Below are positions 8,538 through 16,587 of a stretch of DNA of 47,878 nt, piece by piece. Numbering within the stretch: the stretch's first letter is position 1; the number at the start of each line of letters is the position of its first letter. The notes beneath the pieces are model-generated. The model searched no databases. It saw only the letters and a list, made by a program, of their open reading frames with translations, and was not told the origin of the DNA. The stretch is from Bacteroidota bacterium (lineage in GTDB: Bacteria; Bacteroidota; Bacteroidia; Chitinophagales; Saprospiraceae), in contig JANSWP010000055.1 in NCBI GenBank assembly GCA_024743405.1, forward strand, positions 1 to 47,878, given 5' to 3'. The translations under genes were made by a program, and so were the position numbers.

Positions 8538-9629
8538 ATGGAGCGTTGGTTTTTCATAGTATTAATACCTATTTTTCTTTTAACCTGCAAAAAGGATTCA
8601 CCACTTAACAACGGAGATTTAACTCATATCCAACATAATCCTCTTCCTCATGAAATTGAACAACCTGAGTTCTTTTCACCTATGGAAATTCCCTCCGACA
8701 ACCCTTTAACGATTGAAGGAGTAAGGTTGGGTCGTTTCTTATTTTACGACCCCATCTTGTCAGCAGATAGCTCTTTATCTTGCGCTAGTTGCCACCTTCC
8801 CGAATTAGCTTTTGCAGATGGACAAAAAACAAGTCAAGGAGTAACTGGTGAATTTGGAAGTAGGAGTTCTATGTCCCTCATTAATGTAGGATATTTTAAT
8901 AATGGTTTTTTCTGGGATGGAAGAGCCCAAACACTCGAAGATCAGGCGCTTCATCCTATTGAAGACCCGTTGGAGATGAATGAATCATGGGCAAATGTGG
9001 AAGAAAAATTACGCCGAAATCCTATTTATCCCAAAATGTTTAGACAAGCCTTCCCAATAAAAAATGAGATTGAAATAACTCGGGATCTAGCTATAAAGGC
9101 TATTGCTCAGTTTGAAAGAACCCTAATTAGTGCGAATTCAAAATATGACCAAGCTGTCAGTTTTGACAATCCTACTGTTGAATATTCTCAATTAGAATTA
9201 GACGGTTACCTACTCTATTTTCGAGACATCCAGACGAATCATCCAGGTTGTCATCATTGTCATGCACCACCTCTTTTCGGTGGCGATACCTATTTAAACA
9301 ATGGTTTGGACGAAGTGCAAGATTTGAATGACTTTAATGACTTGGGATATGGAGCTGTTACAGGTAGTCAATTTGATAATGGAAAATTTAAAACTCCTAG
9401 CCTTCGAAATATTGAATTGAGTGCCCCATACATGCACGATGGACGATTTGAAACATTGGAAGAAGTATTGGAACATTATAGTTCTGGCGGGCATTATGCC
9501 GATAACCTTGATCCGAATATTACAGGATTTACTATGACCCAATATGAAAAAGAAGCACTGCTAGCTTTTCTAAAATCGTTAACTGATGATCGTTTTTTTG
9601 AGCAATCAGAAATCAAAAATCCATTTTGA
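8538..9629 (+). CDS. Di-heme cytochrome c peroxidase / MauG family lipoprotein 2
   Basis: The second MauG/CcpA-type protein, about 363 residues from the chosen start. Heme sites are CASCH and CHHCH. The same landmarks as in lipoprotein 1 are present: GRFLFYDPILSADSSLSCAS, NNGFFWDGRA, LEDQALHPIEDPLEM and APYMHDGRFETLEEVLEHY. The frame opens at ATG 8484, but that codon sits 4 bp after the hairpin repeat and adds 18 residues before the signal peptide. ATG 8538 gives MERWFFIVLIPIFLLTC, an ordinary lipoprotein signal with lipobox LLTC, and is preferred. It ends three bases from the stop codon of the convergent dynamin-like gene, with no terminator between them. Confidence 0.88.
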   Translation: MERWFFIVLIPIFLLTCKKDSPLNNGDLTHIQHNPLPHEIEQPEFFSPMEIPSDNPLTIEGVRLGRFLFYDPILSADSSLSCASCHLPELAFADGQKTSQGVTGEFGSRSSMSLINVGYFNNGFFWDGRAQTLEDQALHPIEDPLEMNESWANVEEKLRRNPIYPKMFRQAFPIKNEIEITRDLAIKAIAQFERTLISANSKYDQAVSFDNPTVEYSQLELDGYLLYFRDIQTNHPGCHHCHAPPLFGGDTYLNNGLDEVQDLNDFNDLGYGAVTGSQFDNGKFKTPSLRNIELSAPYMHDGRFETLEEVLEHYSSGGHYADNLDPNITGFTMTQYEKEALLAFLKSLTDDRFFEQSEIKNPF

Positions 9630-9632
9630 AAA

Positions 9633-11357
9633 TTAAGGATTTAATTGGCTATTAAAAACGTTTAGCCGCTCAGCAATAAAATCTCGTTTTCCGTTCAAAA
9701 TCTCAATTTGATTCTCTTCTTCGACTAATAAATCATCAAAACTGGAAAAATTGTCATCAATTTTCACCTTTATTGTTTCGATGTATTGTTTCAACTTATT
9801 AGCTACTTCCACCTCCATTTGTTCACGACCTTTATCTATTTCAAATCGAAATTTACGCATTACCTTTCCTCTTTGAACAGTCGATGTAAAACCTGCCATC
9901 ACTAAACCAATGGTCGTTAATAATCCCCCCGTAATATCAAAGACAGCGCCTTGTGTCACTGCAGTCACGACTGCTCCTACTATAGCTAACCCACTACCAG
10001 TCAACACATTTTGTCCCATTGGCTGGCTCTCCATAAATAATTCCTCATCTTGAAAATTTTCCGATTTCTGCATAAAATCAGAAAAAGTATCCTGTAGATC
10101 TCTCAACACATTTGCTCGTCGTTCGGCGATATCAGCAAAAAGTGCATGATCATTTTTCAATATAGTCTGGCTATTTTGAATCTTTAAATCAATCATTTTC
10201 GCCATTTGCTGAATACTATCAGCCAAGTCCGTTATTCCACTTTGAAGTTTATTTTGAAGTTCTATTTTTAGATCCTTATCCAAGTCATTTGCCAATTTTT
10301 CTAACCACTCCTTTGAAGAAGCCTTTTTTGAAAAAATTCCTGAAAAAGAACGCTTTAATAAACCAAAAAAAGATAAACCTTCTTTTAACTCAGCCTCTTT
10401 TTGACGAGTAATTCGATCATATCCAGCCACTAAATTTTCTACTAATACACCCACTTGCTTTTCAGACTTAACCCCCTGATAATCAAGAGTTTCACGAATA
10501 TCATTTCTAAATTCAATATCTGCTTTCCACTGCTTTTTCCTTAGATTCAGACCATTAGAAATACGATCATTAATATTACTTAATGTTTCAATGCTATTTT
10601 GCATTTTCAATACTGGTGCCTTGCCGCCAGTAATATTCTCTTGAATATAATTTCGAACATCTTCGAACCCGCTCTCCTCCTTTTGTTCCTCCAATTCTTG
10701 TTTAGCAGAAACAGCAAATACTATTGGATTTTCAATTCCCTTTTTCTTTGCATGGTCTTCGACTCCTTTTACATTTATCGCTAACCCCTCTTCATCAATT
10801 AAGTCCTTTTGTTGAAGAATAAAAATTATTTTTTTGCGCCAATCTTCTTTAATAAAATCATAAAAATCCCAAGCTGATTGTCGGTAAGGATTTTTTGCCT
10901 CAAAAACAAAAACGATCAAGTCTGAAGCTGGCACAAAACGCTCTGTAATTTCTTGATGGTGCTCTACAATTGCATTAGTTCCTGGTGTATCCACAATTGC
11001 TATTTCCTTTAAAATCTCTACAGGTTGAAGTATTTTTTTTAAGTATTGATTGATTTGAATTTCTGCTGGCTCCTCACCGTACAAAACCTGTTGAATCGTA
11101 TCTGTCATAGGTTGTGGTGCCACTTTACATATCTCTTCTCCAGTTGACAACAATGCATTAATAAAACTACTTTTCCCTGCTTTAACCTCTCCGACAATCA
11201 CAAACATGAAGGGCTCATGTATTCGATTTCGCAAATCAGAAATCGTCTTAGCAAGTTCTTCTTGATTAATTTCGATGGTGAGTTCATGCAAATCTTTAAT
11301 AATTTCTTCGATTTGCGCTCTTTGTGTTTGTAGGTTTTGTCCGAGTAAATTACTCAT
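9633..11357 (-). CDS. Bacterial dynamin-like GTPase
   Basis: A 574-residue dynamin-superfamily GTPase. GTPase motifs: G1 GEVKAGKS at 56-63, a G2 Thr in the PMTDT segment (84-88), G3 DTPG at 123-126, G4 QQKD at 182-185. Long helical segments follow. A hydrophobic pair of helices (LAIVGAVVTAVTQGAVF and LLTTIGLVMAGF, roughly residues 455-490) would act as the membrane paddle. Bacterial dynamin-like proteins remodel or repair membranes, and some act in phage defence or stress. The ATG overlaps the stop of the upstream GNAT gene (ATGA), so it is the last gene of the wbqC-GNAT-dynamin operon. Many bacterial members come in pairs; here there is only one. Confidence 0.85.
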   Translation of the reverse strand: MSNLLGQNLQTQRAQIEEIIKDLHELTIEINQEELAKTISDLRNRIHEPFMFVIVGEVKAGKSSFINALLSTGEEICKVAPQPMTDTIQQVLYGEEPAEIQINQYLKKILQPVEILKEIAIVDTPGTNAIVEHHQEITERFVPASDLIVFVFEAKNPYRQSAWDFYDFIKEDWRKKIIFILQQKDLIDEEGLAINVKGVEDHAKKKGIENPIVFAVSAKQELEEQKEESGFEDVRNYIQENITGGKAPVLKMQNSIETLSNINDRISNGLNLRKKQWKADIEFRNDIRETLDYQGVKSEKQVGVLVENLVAGYDRITRQKEAELKEGLSFFGLLKRSFSGIFSKKASSKEWLEKLANDLDKDLKIELQNKLQSGITDLADSIQQMAKMIDLKIQNSQTILKNDHALFADIAERRANVLRDLQDTFSDFMQKSENFQDEELFMESQPMGQNVLTGSGLAIVGAVVTAVTQGAVFDITGGLLTTIGLVMAGFTSTVQRGKVMRKFRFEIDKGREQMEVEVANKLKQYIETIKVKIDDNFSSFDDLLVEEENQIEILNGKRDFIAERLNVFNSQLNP

Positions 11358-11812
11358 ATTTTTATTTTACGTTTTAATACAGGTAAAAAGCGCCCTTTGG
11401 GCTGACTTTCAAGCTTATCAAATAACTCAAATCCAAATTTTTCATAAAACCTTTGGGCATTTGGGTCTGAAACAACTACTAATTCCTCAAACCCGAATTC
11501 TTTCGCCAAAGAGATGGCTTTTTCCATTAAAACCTTTCCCAATCCTTTCCCAATTTTAGAAGGTCGAAGCCAAAAATGTCCTAAATCTCCATTCCTAGAA
11601 TCTTGGATAAATTCAAGCGCAAACCATCCTAAGACTTCCTCATTTTCAGTCAAACAATAAAGCTCATTGGCCAGTATATAAGCTGATTTGATGGTCAATC
11701 CATCTTTCCACATATCCAGCCATTCTTGTGGATATCCCCAAAAGCTTTTTGATTCAAAAGCAATATTTGAAAGCAACTTTGCATCTTCAATTTTAGCTTT
11801 CCTAATTTTCAT
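11354..11812 (-). CDS. GNAT family N-acetyltransferase
   Basis: An acetyltransferase of about 152 residues. The acetyl-CoA-binding motif A is LGHFWLRPSKIGKGLGKVLM; motif B is DPNAQRFYEKFGFELF near the C-terminus. The substrate cannot be told. The frame opens at TTG 11821, but the ATG at 11812 gives the standard opening MKIRKAKIED and lies one base after the TGA of the wbqC-like gene (TGATATG). It is therefore translationally coupled on both sides, sharing ATGA with the dynamin-like gene. Confidence 0.87.
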   Translation of the reverse strand: MKIRKAKIEDAKLLSNIAFESKSFWGYPQEWLDMWKDGLTIKSAYILANELYCLTENEEVLGWFALEFIQDSRNGDLGHFWLRPSKIGKGLGKVLMEKAISLAKEFGFEELVVVSDPNAQRFYEKFGFELFDKLESQPKGRFLPVLKRKIKI

Positions 11813-11813
11813 A

Positions 11814-12470
11814 TCAAACAACCGATCCTTCCAAAATTCGATAAGATTCTGGTCCTGAACAAAATAATAAGTCCAAAATACTCAAATTCGAAATAAAGCC
11901 ATGTTTTTCTTGAAAAACTTGGGCATATTTTGCTGGTTTAAAATGAGGATCTTCCTTTTGACGATGTATTTTCGGATGGATACCATTTCGAAAATCGAAT
12001 ATGTTTTTTTCTTCTTCTAAAGCCTGTTTTCCAAGATATTCGGTTGTCCATTTTAATTCACATTCTATTGACAAACAATCAATTATACAGTTTATCAAAT
12101 CCCAGTTCCATTCGAAAAGGAACTCATATTTTTTCTTAAAAAAAGGTTCTAATTCATCGACATAATATTCAAAATAAGGTGACTTCCCATAAGCAGATTT
12201 AATTGAATTCCAATGCTGAGCCTGCCAATTTTCGTGATCAGAAATTTTGACTTCTCGAATGGGTTGTTTTTCGTTTTTACCTTTTTCTAGTGGAATAGAA
12301 AGACGCTGTAGACCATTTGCGCCTACAATATGACAACGATTCCGGTATGTACCTTTAAGGTAGTTTTCGTATTGTTCGATTAAGGTAATTTCGTGGGAAA
12401 TTAATTTTGTGAAATATTGGATAGATGGAAGGTATTGAAGTTCGAGTAATATGGTATCCTTAGTTTTCAT
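11814..12470 (-). CDS. WbqC family protein
   Basis: About 218 residues matching the WbqC-like family, found in O-antigen/polysaccharide loci and widely elsewhere; the biochemical activity is undefined. Visible landmarks are the LELQYLPSIQYFTKL opening, YLKGTYRNRCHIVGANG, LSIPLEKGKN and WQAQHWNSIKSAYGKSPYF, the most conserved family segment. The frame opens with TTG 12473, but ATG 12470 is the likely start. The promoter box TACATTTG ends five bases before that ATG, which points to a leaderless transcript. It is the first gene of a three-gene operon. Confidence 0.85.
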   Translation of the reverse strand: MKTKDTILLELQYLPSIQYFTKLISHEITLIEQYENYLKGTYRNRCHIVGANGLQRLSIPLEKGKNEKQPIREVKISDHENWQAQHWNSIKSAYGKSPYFEYYVDELEPFFKKKYEFLFEWNWDLINCIIDCLSIECELKWTTEYLGKQALEEEKNIFDFRNGIHPKIHRQKEDPHFKPAKYAQVFQEKHGFISNLSILDLLFCSGPESYRILEGSVV

Positions 12471-12475
12471 CAATA

Positions 12476-12483
12476 CAAATGTA
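12476..12483 (-). promoter_or_regulatory. -7 box of the wbqC-GNAT-dynamin operon, close to ATG
   Basis: On the minus strand TACATTTG fits TAnnTTTG exactly; TATTG and then ATG follow. Transcription would begin at or next to the start codon. The region that would hold the -33 element overlaps the groEL terminator hairpin. Confidence 0.5.
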
Positions 12484-12493
12484 AATTAAAAGG

Positions 12494-12529
12494 GAAAAAA
12501 AAAGCCCTTCCGAAAAAATCGAAAGGGCT
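12494..12529 (-). terminator. Terminator of groES-groEL
   Basis: The stem pairs AGCCCTTCCG (12503-12512) with CGAAAGGGCT (12520-12529), with one mismatch. On the minus strand it is followed by nine U (A run at 12495-12503). It lies 27 bp past the groEL stop codon. Confidence 0.85.
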
Positions 12530-12555
12530 CCGTATGTTAAGTTTTCAAAACTTTC

Positions 12556-14223
<1,668 letters not shown>

Positions 14224-14283
14224 TTAGGTGAGTTAATGAATGACAAAAGTTCAATTTCATCATTAATAATTCATCTTTTAGTC

Positions 14284-14550
14284 TTAGTCAAGAATGACTA
14301 AAATGTCATCTTCTCTCATGATTAAATAATCATTGCCTTGATGGTTCAATTCTTGTCCGGCATATTTTCCGTAAAGAACAATATCACCTTTTTTGACAGT
14401 CATTTTATTATCATCTTTCCCAGGACCAACAGCGATTATTTCCCCTCTTTGAGGCTTTTCTTTTGCTGTGTCAGGAATGATGATACCACCAGCAGTTTTC
14501 TCTTCTGCAGGAGCTGGCTTAACTACTACGCGATCATTAATTGGCTTCAT
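14284..14550 (-). CDS. groS: Co-chaperonin GroES (HSP10)
   Basis: An 88-residue co-chaperonin. The N-terminus is [20 protein letters not shown] with the mobile loop [18 protein letters not shown]; the C-terminus is [16 protein letters not shown] at 14553 extends the frame by one codon, but ATG 14550 is the natural start. It is the first gene of the groES-groEL operon. No CIRCE element and no TAnnTTTG box were found upstream. The leader region has instead a sigma-54-like -24 element and a short inverted repeat. Confidence 0.98.
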   Translation of the reverse strand: MKPINDRVVVKPAPAEEKTAGGIIIPDTAKEKPQRGEIIAVGPGKDDNKMTVKKGDIVLYGKYAGQELNHQGNDYLIMREDDILVILD

Positions 14551-14621
14551 CAATAAATGTTTTTATTTAAAATTTTTGGTTAATGATTTTCTGTTTTTGT
14601 ATTAAAAACAAACACTCCCTA

Positions 14622-14637
14622 ACACATGGCGTGCCAA
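14622..14637 (-). promoter_or_regulatory. Possible sigma-54-like promoter of groES-groEL
   Basis: On the minus strand TTGGCACG (14637-14630) is a full match to the -24 half of sigma-54 promoters. The -12 half at the correct spacing reads GTGT instead of TTGC, so only part of the consensus is met. A leader of about 70 nt to the groES ATG would result. Confidence 0.3.
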
Positions 14638-14647
14638 CACGTTTTTA

Positions 14648-14664
14648 AGTGACTTTTTGTCACT
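14648..14664. promoter_or_regulatory. Inverted repeat upstream of groES
   Basis: AGTGAC (14648-14653) and GTCACT (14659-14664) are separated by TTTTT. It lies just upstream of the possible -24 element, in the place of an operator or activator site. It does not match CIRCE. Confidence 0.35.
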
Positions 14665-14889
14665 AGACGTTCAAAAATGGCATGTTTTGACTAAATGGCA
14701 GATAACTAAAAAATCAGGCAGGGTATTATAAAAATATACCAATGGGCGCCTTTTTTGATAGGTTGACCTCAAAAAATAGTGGGCTTCATCAAAAAACAAT
14801 AAACACGCATTGAAAAATCACAAAATGACAATTTTTCAGTATTTCATGATTATTTGATAAAAAAAATGAGTTATAAAGGGTTCATAATC

Positions 14890-14932
14890 AATAAGAAAAG
14901 CCATTTCGAATGTCGAAATGGCTTTTCTTATT
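14890..14932 (-). terminator. Terminator hairpin after the secreted 427-residue protein gene
   Basis: A perfect 20-bp inverted repeat: the left arm at 14890-14909 (AATAAGAAAAGCCATTTCGA), the complement at 14913-14932, and a 3-nt spacer. It lies 30 bp beyond the stop codon of the minus-strand gene. Confidence 0.8.
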
Positions 14933-14962
14933 TCCTAAAACAGGCAAAATAGTCAACTAAAA

Positions 14963-16246
14963 TTAAGTCTTACGTTTCTTCTTTTTTGCGGCTGGAAACA
15001 ATACATTATTTAGAATCAATCGATACCCTGGAGAATTTGGATGGAGATTTAAATCTGTTTCCGGGTCATTTACAAAATGCCGATAATCTTCTGGATCATG
15101 CCCTCCATAAAATGTCCAAAACCCATCCGCCAATGTTCCATGGATATATCGAGCCTCATCAGCAGGTTTATTCTCACCCAATACCAAAACATTCGATTTT
15201 ATATACTGCTTTCTAAAAGCCGTAGTCTGTCCCATGAAGCCTTTAACTGTTCGTGTATGACATTGTGTCAACATAGATGGCACAGGGTCCCATTTGGCAG
15301 AAAAATCAAATAAAGTAAAATAATCTTGAGGAGCAGGAACATTTCGACCTCGATAATGGTCAATTGAAGAATATTCGTATTCAAAAGGGTTTTTGACTAA
15401 ATCGAAATTTTTAAAAGCAAAACATTGATCAAACTTCAATTTTGATTGGGCATTAGGATCAGGTCCATCACCATCATACATTTTATCACAAATATCTAAT
15501 CCCTGAGCCGCCAAAGCGATATCATAAGTATCCGTCGCTGAGCACATCGCGAACATAAATCCACCACCGACGACATATTCTTGAATTTTCTTTACGACTG
15601 CCAATTTTAATTGAGAAACCTTTTGGAAGCCATGTCGAGCGGCGATAGTTTCCAATTGCTTGACATTATTTCGATACCAGGCTTGATTATGAAAGCTACG
15701 ATAAAACTTACCAAATTGACCTGTAAAGTCCTCATGATGTAAGTGCAACCAATCATATTCCGTTAACTTATCTTCCAAAACCTCATCATCATAGATCATA
15801 TCATATGGGATTTCAGCATAAGTCAAAACCAATGTCACTGCATCATCCCAAGGCTGAAATCGGTCACCTGTTTGGGTTTGAAAATCATCTGTGGGTGTAT
15901 AAACTGCAATTTTGGGCGCGCGTTCCAATTTAACCGCATCCATATTCACTTCTGGATTCCCTATATCATTCAAGATTTTATTGTAAGCTGCGTCTGGTAT
16001 AATTTCAAAGCTTACACCTCGAATCTTACATTCTGACTCAAACAATCTATTATGTCTAAAAGCAAAGCTACCTCCTCGATAATTCAATAACCACCATGAT
16101 TCTGCACCGTTTTCAATCACCCAATAAGAGATTCCATAAGCCTTTAAATGATTAGACTGATCTTCGTCCATTGGCAAAATCATATAAGCTGCCTTGACTT
16201 GTAGTCCGACGAAAATGAGTGCGAGAACTAATATTATTTGTCGCAT
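14963..16246 (-). CDS. Conserved Bacteroidota exported protein, commonly mislabelled asparagine synthetase B
   Basis: A 427-residue protein with a signal peptide (residues 1-19, ending VKAAY). It has strongly conserved blocks typical of a Bacteroidota-specific family: MILPMDEDQSNHLKAYGISY, LLNYRGGSF, WDDAVTLVLTYAEIPYD, DWLHLHHEDFTGQFGKFY, GGGFMFAMCSATDTYDIALA and GFWTFYGGHDPEDY. The C-terminus is a Lys-rich tail. Databases often carry the name asparagine synthetase B, but neither the Cys2 N-terminal glutaminase nor an ATP-pyrophosphatase SGGxDS loop is seen here. The true function is unknown; an export role or a ThuA/glutaminase-like fold are possibilities only. It is a single gene with its own terminator. 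Confidence 0.75.
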   Translation of the reverse strand: MRQIILVLALIFVGLQVKAAYMILPMDEDQSNHLKAYGISYWVIENGAESWWLLNYRGGSFAFRHNRLFESECKIRGVSFEIIPDAAYNKILNDIGNPEVNMDAVKLERAPKIAVYTPTDDFQTQTGDRFQPWDDAVTLVLTYAEIPYDMIYDDEVLEDKLTEYDWLHLHHEDFTGQFGKFYRSFHNQAWYRNNVKQLETIAARHGFQKVSQLKLAVVKKIQEYVVGGGFMFAMCSATDTYDIALAAQGLDICDKMYDGDGPDPNAQSKLKFDQCFAFKNFDLVKNPFEYEYSSIDHYRGRNVPAPQDYFTLFDFSAKWDPVPSMLTQCHTRTVKGFMGQTTAFRKQYIKSNVLVLGENKPADEARYIHGTLADGFWTFYGGHDPEDYRHFVNDPETDLNLHPNSPGYRLILNNVLFPAAKKKKRKT

Positions 16247-16587
16247 ATTTTAGATTTTTGGATTTTCAATTCCACAAAAGAACGAAAATAGTCAATAAGA
16301 GATTTTATGTATTCTACTTTAACACAATAGTAACAAGACCTTGCAAAAAGCGGGCGAGAAAAATATCTATTTTAATTCCACCTGATATTAAAGAAACGTT
16401 AATTCCTGACCCTACTTATCCACACTAATTAAAAATCCGAAAAAAAAAGCACGAATTTTGCACCTTTGCGACCGTTTATCGGCAGGTGGTTTTTAATAGG
16501 AACTTAGATTATACAGTTTCTAGCGTTTTTTGAAAATCCCGATTGTAAAAACTGCCAACTGTAAACTGCTCACTGCAAACTAATAAA
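16247..16587. other. Divergent intergenic region with an ACTGC-type low-complexity repeat
   Basis: 341 bp without a gene. Just before the ATG of the VWA-like gene, 16545-16583 repeats units of the form AAACTGCC / ACTGTAAACTGC / ACTGCAAACT. This looks like a short degenerate tandem array. Nothing else was recognised. Confidence 0.4.

Larger units (their letters stand above)
14554..14889. other. Upstream region of groES
   Basis: About 335 bp without a gene. It contains the sigma-54-like motif and the AGTGAC/GTCACT inverted repeat listed separately, plus AT-rich sequence of no recognised function. It ends in the terminator of the gene to the right. Confidence 0.5.

Noticed and set aside
14620-14700. 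CIRCE operator (HrcA site) in front of groES
   Set aside because: No TTAGCACTC-N9-GAGTGCTAA-like sequence is present; only a shorter unrelated dyad is seen.
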